Assembly: GCF_000428845.1 (NCBI RefSeq)
Contig: NZ_AUAS01000012.1
Span: 1 to 64,000, forward strand
Direction of reading: 5' to 3'
Length of the DNA: 64,000 nucleotides
Source of the DNA: Dyadobacter alkalitolerans DSM 23607
GTDB lineage: Bacteria > Bacteroidota > Bacteroidia > Cytophagales > Spirosomataceae
Shown here: positions 16,115 through 25,383 of the stretch, one piece after another
Layout of the letters: every line of letters begins with the position of its first letter
Numbering within the stretch: the first letter of the stretch is position 1
Position numbers and translations under genes: made by a program
The notes under the pieces: model-generated
What the model was told of the DNA's origin: nothing
What the model saw: the letters and a program-made list of their open reading frames with translations, nothing else
The model's database searches: none

Positions 16115-17512
16115 CTAATTTTCCTTTACAAAGGTCGTTGCAAATCCATTTTCCGTCCAGGTGACTGTTTTGCCGTCGGCACTAAATATTAGTTCGATAC
16201 CCAGTCCAAGTTTGAAAGTATTTTTCCCGGTATAACTCAGCGGCATGGCTGCCTGATTGCCCTCCTGAACAAAAATCTCTCCGCTTTTTTGAGTAAAAAT
16301 TAATTTTAACACCTCGTTATTTTTCTCAGAATAAACGCCGACGTATTGATCAATGCCTTCAATATAAATTTTTTCCGGAGCTTTGAAGGCTTTGACAGCC
16401 GTGATGCCTTCCAGACTTTCCAGCCTGGCCATAAGGCCCCATCCATAAAAATCATTGGATATGCCAATCAGAAGATGATTTTCGCCTTCTCTGAGTTTGA
16501 GTTGAGTACTGCCATTTCGGATGGATATGCGTCCGTCTGGATACTTTTTCATGTTCTGAGGGAAGATATTCTTATCAGTATAAGTAATCTGGTCGTTGAG
16601 ATAAAGCCAGATTTCGTCACTAAAGCCCAGTTGTAAATTCGTTTTTACGGGTTCTTGTGTTGTGATGGTTGCTTTGAGCCAAACGATCCTTCTTTGATCA
16701 CTTCCGCCAAATTGCCTTGTGAGATTTACAAGCCCATACCGCTCCGCCTGCATTTTGGTGACAAATGATTCATTCTTTGGTATATCCTGCTGCCTGGTTG
16801 GTTCCATCCCTTTTGCAAGATAGGCCGGCTGACTGACTGTCCAGCTTCTGATATAATTAGCTTCATGTTCAGTAATATCTGCCGCCTCATTTGCATCCAA
16901 CCCTTCCGTTTCACCCGGCCTGACAATAAGGTTTCGAATATAGGAATCCCCTTCGAAAGCAATACTGCCCTCAGATATACGCCCTTCCAATTTAGGGATA
17001 TACAATCTCGGTTGATTGTTGACTAATACACGCATTTGCAGACCCGAAATAATGAGTTTGATGTGATTCCATTCGCCCGCTTTTGCAGGCGCAGGCGCTT
17101 GATACTGCGGATACATATCCCACATATTGACGCCATCTAAATAAGGGCAGTATTGAATTGCTTCATTGGCAAATGGGTTGGATACCTTTGGAACCCGCAA
17201 ATAGACAACCTCCTGTTCTTTTTGATTTTTCCTATGAAAATATACCGACGCAGCAAACTCTGTTTTGGCCGGATTAACGTCAAATTCAATCACACCGCTT
17301 TGAAAAACCACATTTTTTAGCACGACCTGCCCGGATCCCGGTGCTATTTTCATAACAGGTTTGTTGTCGTGTTCGGCAAATTCTACCTTCCCGGCTGAAA
17401 ATTCCCAATGCGCCGGATCAAGGGGTATAACATTGGGGAGTGCCTTCTTTTGTGCATAAAGCTGGCTGCACAATAAAAAGATAAAGACAAGCGTGGAAGT
17501 TATTTTTTTCAT
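16115..17512 (-). CDS. Secreted LamG/DUF1080-like protein
   Basis: A 465-residue secreted protein; signal peptide about 1-20 (TLVFIFLLCSQLYAQ). Residues about 30-200 look like a concanavalin/LamG-type beta-sandwich of the DUF1080 kind: FQSGVIEFDVNP, FAASVYFHRKNQKEQEVVYL, EWNHIKLIISGLQMRVLVNN and GRISEGSIAFEGDSYIRNL. The middle (about 230-370) resembles a second jelly-roll (LQLGFSDEIWLYLNDQITY), and the C-terminus (385-465) a small beta domain of the kind seen in DUF3471-like tails (YVGVYSEKNNEVLKL). No catalytic residues are recognised. It is divergent from a membrane-anchored HTH protein that also has a LamG-like outer domain. Confidence 0.65.
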   Translation of the reverse strand: MKKITSTLVFIFLLCSQLYAQKKALPNVIPLDPAHWEFSAGKVEFAEHDNKPVMKIAPGSGQVVLKNVVFQSGVIEFDVNPAKTEFAASVYFHRKNQKEQEVVYLRVPKVSNPFANEAIQYCPYLDGVNMWDMYPQYQAPAPAKAGEWNHIKLIISGLQMRVLVNNQPRLYIPKLEGRISEGSIAFEGDSYIRNLIVRPGETEGLDANEAADITEHEANYIRSWTVSQPAYLAKGMEPTRQQDIPKNESFVTKMQAERYGLVNLTRQFGGSDQRRIVWLKATITTQEPVKTNLQLGFSDEIWLYLNDQITYTDKNIFPQNMKKYPDGRISIRNGSTQLKLREGENHLLIGISNDFYGWGLMARLESLEGITAVKAFKAPEKIYIEGIDQYVGVYSEKNNEVLKLIFTQKSGEIFVQEGNQAAMPLSYTGKNTFKLGLGIELIFSADGKTVTWTENGFATTFVKEN

Positions 17513-17628
17513 GACCGATTAAGTTTTTTTGACAAATTTGCCTCAGTTGCTTATTGTTTATGCGCTGAAACCCGATCAAGTTCAATCAAAAATATTCATA
17601 GACTTAAAATGCTGCTAATAAGATAATT

Positions 17629-18921
17629 ATGCTCGATACAATTGGTGTTAAGTCGATACTTCGTTTGAAGGGTTTGGTAGAAGAACAGCTTGGATGGGGC
17701 CAGATAGAACAGTGGCGAAGCTATGATTTTGAAAAACTTTCTGGAAAAATTCATGAAAAAACGGGTGTTGTACTGAGCATATCAACGCTGAAAAGGATTT
17801 TTGGCAAAGTGAGCTATGAAAGCTCGCCTTCGGTGACTACGCTGAATACATTGTCTCAATTTGTGGGCTTCGAAGACTGGCGTGCATTCTGCAATTCTGA
17901 TAGAAGCGAAAAGCAATTAGCTGAAGTCTCCCATGAAGAGTCGAAGGATCAAAGAATCGAGACCAGTGAAAAAAAGGCTCGCTTGCTTCCAAAAGTCGTT
18001 TTTATGCTAGCAGTATCTTTGCTTAGCGGCTTGTCGATTTATTATATTTTTTCGAAAAAGGAGGCGACAAATAAGTATTCATTTGCTTCAAAAACTATTC
18101 AGACCGAGGGATTGCCTAATTCTGTCATTTTTGATTATGACGCTTCTGCCGCCGGCGAAAATGATTCTGTTTTTATTGCGCAAACCTGGGATGTCCGTCG
18201 GAAAGTGCCTGTCAGCCGTACGGATAAACATCATTCGACTATCTACTATTATCCGGGATATTTCAAGGCTAAACTGTTAGTTGGCAGCAAAATCGTTAAA
18301 GAGCATGATATACAGATTAAGACAAATGGCTGGCTTGGCTTAATTGCGGCCGATTGGGGTAAAGAGCCGTTTTATTTTAAGCAAAATGAAATTATTGGAG
18401 CAGGGAAAATATCTGTCAGCCAGGCATTGCTGCAAAAGTACAACATTCCAACCTTGCCAGAATTACCGTCGGTTCGCCTCTTTAATCAAAAAGATATCCA
18501 TGGAATTCAAACGGATCATTTCACTTATGAAACTGAATTGAAATCCGATCATATTGGTGGCGGCAATAATAGCTGTCAGCGCGTGGAAGTTTTATTGCAT
18601 TCAAAAACGGGCATTCTGATTGTCCCGCTGGTTCATCCGGCTTGCGTGGGGGATATTTCGCTGGCTGCATATGGATTTTACACCGATAGCCAAAGCGATG
18701 ATCTAAGCGGATTTGGTTGTAATTTGAATGATTGGGTAAAACTAAAAGTAGTGTGCATTAATCGCAGGATCCAGTTTTTGGTAAACGGCAGGGAAGCATA
18801 TAAAACCATCATAGCCGACCTGGCAACCGAAATTGTTGGTGTCCAGTACCGTTTCAGAGGCCCTGCTGCCGTCAGAAATACGAGGCTGCAAGGAAAATCT
18901 GGAAGCCAGGTGGTCTTTTAA
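17629..18921 (+). CDS. Membrane-anchored HTH protein with outer LamG-like domain
   Basis: A 430-residue protein with three parts. Residues about 10-90 look like a helical DNA-binding-like domain: FEKLSGKIHEKTGVVLSIST, LKRIFGKVSYESSPSVTTLN, LSQFVGFEDWRAFCN; I have seen this start in other Bacteroidota proteins. Residues about 124-143 are one membrane helix (VVFMLAVSLLSGLSIYYIF), followed by lysines. The outer part ends in a LamG-like domain (about 300-425: WVKLKVVCINRRIQFLVNGR, EIVGVQYRFRGPAAVRNTRL). The order HTH, membrane helix, outer domain fits a one-component transmembrane regulator or an anchored partner-binding protein. The divergent neighbour is a secreted LamG-like protein. No enzyme motif seen; the role is an inference. 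Confidence 0.68.
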   Translation: MLDTIGVKSILRLKGLVEEQLGWGQIEQWRSYDFEKLSGKIHEKTGVVLSISTLKRIFGKVSYESSPSVTTLNTLSQFVGFEDWRAFCNSDRSEKQLAEVSHEESKDQRIETSEKKARLLPKVVFMLAVSLLSGLSIYYIFSKKEATNKYSFASKTIQTEGLPNSVIFDYDASAAGENDSVFIAQTWDVRRKVPVSRTDKHHSTIYYYPGYFKAKLLVGSKIVKEHDIQIKTNGWLGLIAADWGKEPFYFKQNEIIGAGKISVSQALLQKYNIPTLPELPSVRLFNQKDIHGIQTDHFTYETELKSDHIGGGNNSCQRVEVLLHSKTGILIVPLVHPACVGDISLAAYGFYTDSQSDDLSGFGCNLNDWVKLKVVCINRRIQFLVNGREAYKTIIADLATEIVGVQYRFRGPAAVRNTRLQGKSGSQVVF

Positions 18922-18936
18922 AAGGAACAGTATAAA

Positions 18937-19365
18937 CTAATTCCGATGGTTATTCTTAAAGAAAACTTGAAGCAATGAAAAAATCTTATTCTCACTTTTA
19001 ACCTGCGTGTATGGGTCTTCAATAAAGGAAAGCTTATCTTTTAATTCATCCATGTTACGGGATGCGGGCGTGCTATAGCCCATCGCCCAGTTATCGAATG
19101 ATCTGACATTCACAGGTCCTTGAAAAAGCGGGATGACCTGATTATGGCGGTCGTCCCGCTTTATCTTTTCAAATAAGGAATGAATGGCATCCTTCTCTCC
19201 TTCCAAGACCTGTATAATGCTGCCGTTACAGTAAATCAAAACGCCAGTAATATCAGCCAAAGCATTATTTACACGGCTTTTTTCGATAATATTTCCCATT
19301 TCTCTCTCATCTAGGAGGACTCTTGATGAGCTCAGATATACAATTGAATGCATCATTAAAATCAA
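18937..19365 (-). CDS. BLUF-domain blue-light photoreceptor
   Basis: A 142-residue stand-alone BLUF protein that should bind FAD and respond to blue light. The flavin-pocket residues are present: Tyr10 (HSIVYLSSS), Asn34 (RVNNALADITG), Gln52 (GSIIQVLEGE), and the downstream Trp-x-Met (NWAMGY). Residues 100-142 are a short helical cap without an output domain. ATG at 19365 gives MILMMHSIVY; most BLUF proteins start one to three residues before the first strand, so ATG at 19353 is equally likely. Short BLUF proteins work through partner proteins; no obvious partner (EAL, cyclase) is nearby. It ends 15 bases from the stop of the convergent HTH-membrane protein gene. Confidence 0.9.
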   Translation of the reverse strand: MILMMHSIVYLSSSRVLLDEREMGNIIEKSRVNNALADITGVLIYCNGSIIQVLEGEKDAIHSLFEKIKRDDRHNQVIPLFQGPVNVRSFDNWAMGYSTPASRNMDELKDKLSFIEDPYTQVKSENKIFSLLQVFFKNNHRN

Positions 19366-19571
19366 TTAAAACCTCCGCTAAGGCGATCTCTTAACGTATA
19401 TGCTATTAGTTACATCGCTAACCAATATATGACAAAAACGTGTCAAAGCCTCGTTTTGCCCAGGTATTAACTATATTTTTAAATATTTACAAGCGAAATT
19501 TTCGGGACAAATATGTTCTTTGATTGTTAAAGTGCGGGGTGTTTTAGCTATTAAGTGTGCTGGCTTTTTCA

Positions 19572-20138
19572 TCAGCAACCACCTTTGCCAGCGGCACGTT
19601 TATAGATTACTTTTCCATCCCGTTCTACATAGTCGCCCGATATTATTGGATATAAATACTTGGGGGCGTGAGATACACTACGGCTTCTTATATTTATTTT
19701 GTCGCTAATTTTCAGGCTGTGCAATTGCCGAGGTTGATTAATAGCGTTTAGAGAATTCCTGTCGGATGGTTGCGGGCCAAAACTAAGAATGTAATCTTCA
19801 TCATTAATTCTGACCATCACCCCAAAACCCAATCGGGAGCCAGCTGGAAGAGACAGAGCGGTTACGGTAGCCTCCATATCGGTAAAAGCCTTTATATGTT
19901 TGCGTATTTTAGCTTCACCGGCATACACTTTTCTGCCTTCGGCAGACACTTTCCATTTTTCGTATCTTATAGCATCCGGGGTAGACTTCCATTTTTCCAG
20001 CGATGCTTTTCTTTCAGCATCGGTGCGTGAATTCGGGGTTGACTTTTCATAAACTTCATTTTTGATTTTACGATTTGCAAATACTAGTCCGCTTACCACA
20101 ACAAGTGGCAAAAGCAGCGCATAAATGATTTTTTTCAT
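19572..20138 (-). CDS. Exported protein of unknown function
   Basis: A 188-residue protein with an N-terminal signal or anchor (residues 4-21, IIYALLLPLVVVSGLVFA), a charged helical stretch (35-85, rich in Lys and Glu) and a beta-rich domain (88-180) containing GSRLGFGVMVRINDEDYILS and KYLYPIISGDYVERDGKVIY. It ends in GKGGC. I do not recognise the family. It stands alone and is divergent from the lipoprotein gene at 20377, with 238 bases between the two starts. Confidence 0.65.
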   Translation of the reverse strand: MKKIIYALLLPLVVVSGLVFANRKIKNEVYEKSTPNSRTDAERKASLEKWKSTPDAIRYEKWKVSAEGRKVYAGEAKIRKHIKAFTDMEATVTALSLPAGSRLGFGVMVRINDEDYILSFGPQPSDRNSLNAINQPRQLHSLKISDKINIRSRSVSHAPKYLYPIISGDYVERDGKVIYKRAAGKGGC

Positions 20139-20376
20139 GTTTTTGACAGGTTTTAATTTAAATAAATCTATTTGGCAAAGCTAAATGGTTGTATTCTGCC
20201 GGCTGTTAATGAGCTGTAAAAGAATGTAAACGATAAGTAAAATCAGCTTTAACAGACTGTCGTAGATTTTGCCGACAATGGATTTTTATAAAAATCTGGA
20301 AAAAAGTGCAACGGTTTGACCAGCTTCATTTGTCTGTATTGAAGGCAATGAAGCCATTCTCTAAACTACTCATTCC

Positions 20377-21021
20377 ATGAAGAAACTCTTATTCTCTGCA
20401 TTGATCCTGTCCGGTGCATTTTTCATCGGTTCCTGCACCGACGAATCGGTTGAAAAGAAAGAAGTAGTAGCCGAAGAATTCGACAAAGAAAGGTTTTACA
20501 GTCAAATCAGATCGGTACCTTTTTACATATCAAAAGCTTACCGGGTTGTTGGACAAGACACCATCAACGTGCTGGCAGACTCACTCAAAGTTCGCTACCG
20601 CGATGCTGTTTATGTAACCTTCCAAGCAAGCGGCGGGTCTGGCGAAATAGGTTATGTACAGTATTATGCCGGCTCTGCCTGGACCAATCCACCGTTCGCG
20701 CCGCCCGCAAAGGCTTTTAGTACCGAAATGAAGTTTTCCAGGCCTACCAACATGACTTTCAATTGGGATGATACCAAAAAAACCGTTGTCGTCACCTCTT
20801 CCGGATCTGACAATGCGTTCCGCCTGGTGCCTCCCGGTAAAAGCGCATACCTGGATACCAGCCGTTTTCACTACAATTATGACTTTGAGGCGGCCAAAGC
20901 AGGAGCCGACCAGAGTCTGACCTGGATTTATGATGATTACACCATTGTAATGAAACCCATGTATGTCTTTTACAAACATCCCGACGAGACCCTTTTTTTA
21001 AGAGGCATTGTGGTTTTTTAA
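20377..21021 (+). CDS. Lipoprotein of unknown function
   Basis: A 214-residue lipoprotein. The signal ends in the lipobox FIGSC with acylated Cys20, followed by TDESVEKK, so sorting to the outer membrane surface is possible. The mature part is beta-rich with no membrane segment: VRYRDAVYVTFQASGGSG, IGYVQYYAGSAWTNPPFAPP and LTWIYDDYTIVMKPMYVFYK. No family recognised and no catalytic motif visible. It is not clearly in an operon; the next gene, an FtsX-like permease, starts 146 bases downstream. Confidence 0.7.
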   Translation: MKKLLFSALILSGAFFIGSCTDESVEKKEVVAEEFDKERFYSQIRSVPFYISKAYRVVGQDTINVLADSLKVRYRDAVYVTFQASGGSGEIGYVQYYAGSAWTNPPFAPPAKAFSTEMKFSRPTNMTFNWDDTKKTVVVTSSGSDNAFRLVPPGKSAYLDTSRFHYNYDFEAAKAGADQSLTWIYDDYTIVMKPMYVFYKHPDETLFLRGIVVF

Positions 21022-21167
21022 GCGAACAGCGATGTCCGAAATCGCACAGTAAATTCTATCAAATAGCCGCTATAATCCGCTGTATGGCATTTTAGCATCG
21101 TGGAATGAAAATTGGGCCGTAAAGGGAAAAGTAGCTTTACGGACTTGACAATAACTTAGCGGTATAT

Positions 21168-23576
21168 ATGATGGTGCTCAACTACATGAAAATTGCCTGG
21201 CGTAATTTGCGCAAAAATCACGCGTACGCATTCATTAACATCACTGGTTTAGCACTCGGCATAGGCTGTGCATTGCTGATATTCGCGCTTGTCCGCTATC
21301 ATTATCAGACCGATCGTCACCACCGTAATTACGAGCGGATCTACCAATTTACATCGCGGTTTACATCCTCTACCAGCGAGTTCAACATTCAGGGCATCCC
21401 TTATCCCTTCGGCCAGGCGGCGCGAAACGACTACCCGGGAATTGAACATATCGCTATGCTGGAAGAGTGGTATTCACCGCTGGTAAGCGTACCCGTTGCA
21501 AAGCAGGCAGATAAGAAAGTAAAGGATAAAAATCACAACGGCGCATTTGTTGAACCCTCCTATTTCAGCATTTTCGATTACACCTGGTTAGCAGGCGGGC
21601 CCGAAGCGCTTACTGAGCCGGGCACTGTGGTTATCAGTGCTGAGATGGCCCGCAAATGCTTTGGTACTACCACAAACATTATTGGCCGGACCCTTCGACT
21701 GGATGCCCGCATCCCCGCGCGCGTAGTAGGTGTATTTGCAGATTATAAGGATAATACTGATCTGGATTATTCTATCCTGGCTGCCTGGGGATCTGTTAAA
21801 GAGCAGCTGGGGTCCCGGCCAGAAGATCAGCCTTTTGATAATACCAACGGCAGCACGCACTGTTACGCATTGTTTAACGACAATTTCACGGCAGCCGACT
21901 GGGAGCGGCAATTACCCTCATTTGTCAAAAAGTATAATCCAGCTAAAATCAAGGAGACCTCCTACCCAGCCATACCTTTCAGCACCACGCACTTATCGGC
22001 TGAGTATGGCGGAGTAAGCAAGGGATTATTGCTCTCTTTGACATTGATTGCCGTGCTGCTTATAGGAACTGCCAGTATCAATTTTGTAAATCTTGCCACT
22101 GCGCAGGCACTTAACCGTGCACGCGAAGTGGGCGTACGCAAAGTTTTAGGCAGCACAAAAGCACAGCTGTTCTGGCAATTTATAGGTGAAACCGCGCTCA
22201 TTGTCTGTGCTGCCCTGGCACTGGCCATCGGTATCTTTCAGTACGGACAGACGCTGGCCAATACGTCCCTGAATGGCCCGTTCCGGTTTACATTTTACTT
22301 TTCTACCTCGGTATTAGGTTGGTTGGCGTTACTTGTTATAACGGTTATTTTGCTGGCAGGTTTATATCCGGCCCTGGTTTTGGCTGGTTTCCGCCCGGTT
22401 GTAGCGCTGGCAGGGAGGCTCACCACGCATCAGGCAGGTGGTTTCAATCTCAGGCGCGGTCTGGTGGTAACACAGTTTGCCATTTCACAAATGCTCATTA
22501 TCGGCTTGATAGTCGTGGGCAGTCAGCTCCGGTATGTTCAGAGAAAAGACCTGGGCTTTCGAAAAGAGGCTATCCTGACGGTAAGCCTGCCAAACCTTCC
22601 AGCGCAGGATCTGGTTAAAATGCGTGCGTTCCGCAACCTGGCAACAGCCATACCTGAGGTAGGCCAGTTCAGCTACTCAATGGGCGGGCCTCCTCAGTCG
22701 GGTTGGAGCAGCGAAACCAGGGTTCGCCTTGATGGCCGCCCCAGCCAGGAGCCATACGGACCACAACAAGCCTGGATCGATGCCGACTATGTGGGCTTAT
22801 ATGGTTTAAAATTAATGGCCGGGCGCAATTTACAAGCTTCGGACACGGCTCGTGAAGCGCTTATCAACGAGACATTCATGCAGCGACTGGGATTTTCCCG
22901 CCCCACGGACGTTGTGGGCAAGGTCTTGCATAAGGCTGGCTTTGCGCCTTTGGAAATTGTAGGCGTTTTAAAAGATTATAACCAATCAGATCTGAAACAG
23001 CGCATTAAGCCCTTATTTCTGACCACTATGGCCACTGGTTTTTACTCCGCAAATATTCAACTACGCTCTGCCAACTACGCTCATGTGCTGGCTCGATTAG
23101 AAAAGGCCTATAATCAGGTGTATACCGACAGCTTTTTCGAACCAGCATTTGTCGATGAACAGATTCAGGAATTTTACCAGCAAGAGCAGACAATGGGCAA
23201 GCTCATTAACTTCTTCACCGGAATCGCCTTGGTCATAGGTTGCATGGGCTTATATGGACTTGTCTTATTTATGGTCACTCAGCGTACGAAAGAAGTTGGC
23301 GTTCGCAAAGTACTGGGCGCCAGCGTTGGGAGTATCCTTTGGCTTTTCAGCTGGGAGTTTATTCAACTGATTGGCATTGCATTTGCCCTTGCCGCACCTG
23401 CCGGGTGGTGGGCAATGAATAGCTGGCTGAAAAATTTCGAATATAAGATATCGATTAACCCTTTCGTTTTTCTGTTAGCACTTTTAGCATCAGTTCTCGT
23501 TGCACTGATCACTGTAAGTTTTCAAAGTGTCAGAGCAGCCTTAACGAACCCAGTGAAGTCTTTACGGAGCGAATAG
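21168..23576 (+). CDS. FtsX/MacB-like ABC permease
   Basis: An 802-residue orphan permease with the same two-half plan as the one at 12568 but without the prefix domain and without a PadR gene. It starts MKIAWRNLRKNHAYAFINIT after a short leader (ATG at 21171 or 21186 are alternatives), followed by the first helix GLALGIGCALLIFALV. Each half has an outer MacB-like domain and three helices; signatures are RAREVGVRKVLGSTKAQLFW in the middle and QRTKEVGVRKVLGASVGS near the end. It ends in the typical ALTNPVKSLRSE. No ATPase gene is adjacent. Transported substrate unknown; in this phylum such permeases are numerous. Confidence 0.87.
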   Translation: MMVLNYMKIAWRNLRKNHAYAFINITGLALGIGCALLIFALVRYHYQTDRHHRNYERIYQFTSRFTSSTSEFNIQGIPYPFGQAARNDYPGIEHIAMLEEWYSPLVSVPVAKQADKKVKDKNHNGAFVEPSYFSIFDYTWLAGGPEALTEPGTVVISAEMARKCFGTTTNIIGRTLRLDARIPARVVGVFADYKDNTDLDYSILAAWGSVKEQLGSRPEDQPFDNTNGSTHCYALFNDNFTAADWERQLPSFVKKYNPAKIKETSYPAIPFSTTHLSAEYGGVSKGLLLSLTLIAVLLIGTASINFVNLATAQALNRAREVGVRKVLGSTKAQLFWQFIGETALIVCAALALAIGIFQYGQTLANTSLNGPFRFTFYFSTSVLGWLALLVITVILLAGLYPALVLAGFRPVVALAGRLTTHQAGGFNLRRGLVVTQFAISQMLIIGLIVVGSQLRYVQRKDLGFRKEAILTVSLPNLPAQDLVKMRAFRNLATAIPEVGQFSYSMGGPPQSGWSSETRVRLDGRPSQEPYGPQQAWIDADYVGLYGLKLMAGRNLQASDTAREALINETFMQRLGFSRPTDVVGKVLHKAGFAPLEIVGVLKDYNQSDLKQRIKPLFLTTMATGFYSANIQLRSANYAHVLARLEKAYNQVYTDSFFEPAFVDEQIQEFYQQEQTMGKLINFFTGIALVIGCMGLYGLVLFMVTQRTKEVGVRKVLGASVGSILWLFSWEFIQLIGIAFALAAPAGWWAMNSWLKNFEYKISINPFVFLLALLASVLVALITVSFQSVRAALTNPVKSLRSE

Positions 23577-23630
23577 AATCTGTGGCATACATTTTTAACA
23601 CCTGACATTGTACACCAAATACTATAAACC

Positions 23631-23762
23631 ATGGGAATTAAGCCAGGACCTAAAAAAACCGCCCAGTCTACCGAAGAGCCAGACAAGCGTCAAAGGGATA
23701 ACAAGGAATCACCGGGCAACACGCCTTCATTAAAGCCACATAAACATAAAAAAGGCGATTAA
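23631..23762 (+). CDS. Small basic hydrophilic protein
   Basis: A 43-codon open frame, ATG to TAA, encoding MGIKPGPKKTAQSTEEPDKR and so on, with 11 Lys and 3 Arg, ending KPHKHKKGD. It is followed by a strong terminator and lies 54 bases after the permease stop. The composition is simple and disordered-like. Supported only by start, stop, spacing and the following terminator, so it is uncertain. Confidence 0.4.
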   Translation: MGIKPGPKKTAQSTEEPDKRQRDNKESPGNTPSLKPHKHKKGD

Positions 23763-23863
23763 CTTTGCTGTAAGCACGGCAATGCATGCTGCTAGACTGG
23801 CAGATACATTGCTTTGATGATGCTTGAAACTGTCTTTTCCGACACTTGATCATGCCGGTAAAC

Positions 23864-23899
23864 AAAACGGAGCTGCCCTATAAAGAGCAGCTCCGTTTT
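23864..23899. terminator. Bidirectional terminator
   Basis: A 13-base stem AAAACGGAGCTGC / GCAGCTCCGTTTT, 10-base loop, with T-run on the plus strand and A-run on the left. It separates plus-strand genes (permease, small protein) from the minus-strand DUF4270 gene and can serve both. Confidence 0.88.
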
Positions 23900-23934
23900 T
23901 TATTTCTATTTTAAAATTCCTTACCTGATAAGCT

Positions 23935-25329
23935 TTACCGAGCGTTAACCGAAGTATAATAGAGCTGCAATTTAACGCTGTTTTTGCTATGGCGCTGATT
24001 GCCGATTACCAGACGCTGGGCGCTTTTGGTAAATTCCGTATCGTAGGTGGGCTGCGCGGCAGTCTCGCTGGTATTGAATGGTGAAGTTCTGAAAATCAAA
24101 CCGGTTGTATTTTCACCACCGGCGGCTAAAACACTTGAAATGTAACCGCCTACATCAAAGAGGTAAAAAGCAGTGTTATTAAGCAGATCAACCTGATATC
24201 TTCCAAAAACGGGCGTTCCCGCCAAAGTCCTTGCCGGTTCAGGAAAGCCCGTGCTTCCTTGAAAGTATTCGTTGTTTTTGTCGACCAGATAGGCATACAA
24301 TGTATCAGGCGCGCGGTAAAAATTTGTCACCGAGCCTGCCAGCGGCGTTACGTGCAAAAATGCTTTGTTAACAACGGTATAGGGGTTGATTTTCAAATCC
24401 ATAATGGTCGGAAAATCAACGCGCGTCATCACACCCAGGCCGGCCTGAACAAAGGACATGTTACCCGATTGCTCAGAAGGCAGGGAAATTCTTTTTGTAT
24501 TAGGAAGCTTAACCAACTGCGTTCCTTTCCGGTCGCTAAGGATCTGATTGTAACCGATGCCGGACTTGATGATTGTTGAATCCCGCTTTACGCCATCGTC
24601 TTCCGTTAAATGATAATGCAGCTGAATGGATGTATGATCATCAAACAATCTGAACCCGACAAGTGGACCATTGTCCGAGGATCCCGGTACCAGTACGAGC
24701 CCTTTAACAAGATCGATCCATTCGGTGTTGCTGGGCAACTGATTGTTTTTACTCATTGAAAAAATCTGCTTTCCCAAAACATCAGAAAGCTTGATTCTAA
24801 GTCTTCCGCTGGATCTTGGAGTGGGAACTACCTTTACTTTGCCTAGTGCCGTCGCCTCGTAAGGCGTCTTATCGGTGTTGTAATATGCATTTTTGTCAAG
24901 CATGTTGGCCAGCAACTTGTGGACGGCAATGTTCATGGCAATCGTAGTATCGCCATACGTATAATTATCGTATCTCAGAGAAAGTACAAGCGAATCGTAA
25001 ACAGCAAGTTCAGGAACTACGAGCGCCGTTTGAATGGTAGGCTGGAAAAATGGAGTAGCTTGAAATTTACCAAAATAAGGGTCAATATTTCTTCCCAGTA
25101 AAAGTCTTCCCGAGCCTCCGGTAAATACTGAGTCTGTTCCAACCGAAGAAAGTGAAACCGATGCCGTATCTGAAAACGCCACGGAAAAGTCATCAACATT
25201 AGGCTGGACGATCGCTTCAATCTGATCACCGGTAGGTTCACAACCAGACAGTGAGGCTGTTACACCCAATATAATCAGTAGTCTAAAAACCGTTGAAGAT
25301 CTTTTAAGAAAATGCGAATTGAATTTCAT
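23935..25329 (-). CDS. DUF4270 lipoprotein
   Basis: A 464-residue lipoprotein; signal ends in SLSGC with Cys30. The mature part matches the DUF4270 family: FSVAFSDTASVSLSSVGTDS and GSGRLLLGRNIDPYFGKFQA near the start, YDSLVLSLRYDNYTYGDTTI, and near the end TTGLIFRTSPFNTSETAAQP with RLVIGNQRHSKNSVKLQLYY. The family is confined to Bacteroidota and has no assigned function; beta-rich, surface-exposed lipoprotein is likely. It has its own promoter (25354-25383) and is divergent from the Kelch/DUF4907 pair. I expect the three to be functionally linked, but the sequence alone does not prove it. Confidence 0.85.
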   Translation of the reverse strand: MKFNSHFLKRSSTVFRLLIILGVTASLSGCEPTGDQIEAIVQPNVDDFSVAFSDTASVSLSSVGTDSVFTGGSGRLLLGRNIDPYFGKFQATPFFQPTIQTALVVPELAVYDSLVLSLRYDNYTYGDTTIAMNIAVHKLLANMLDKNAYYNTDKTPYEATALGKVKVVPTPRSSGRLRIKLSDVLGKQIFSMSKNNQLPSNTEWIDLVKGLVLVPGSSDNGPLVGFRLFDDHTSIQLHYHLTEDDGVKRDSTIIKSGIGYNQILSDRKGTQLVKLPNTKRISLPSEQSGNMSFVQAGLGVMTRVDFPTIMDLKINPYTVVNKAFLHVTPLAGSVTNFYRAPDTLYAYLVDKNNEYFQGSTGFPEPARTLAGTPVFGRYQVDLLNNTAFYLFDVGGYISSVLAAGGENTTGLIFRTSPFNTSETAAQPTYDTEFTKSAQRLVIGNQRHSKNSVKLQLYYTSVNAR

Positions 25330-25353
25330 TTAGTGCAAGAACAGTAAAAAGTG

Positions 25354-25383
25354 CAAAATTATCATATGTAATCTTAATTACAA
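25354..25383 (-). promoter_or_regulatory. Bacteroidota-type promoter of DUF4270 gene
   Basis: Minus strand: TTG at 25383-25381, 19 bases, then TAATTTTG at 25361-25354, an exact TAnnTTTG -7 element. Transcription would begin near 25347, about 18 bases before the ATG at 25329. Confidence 0.65.
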
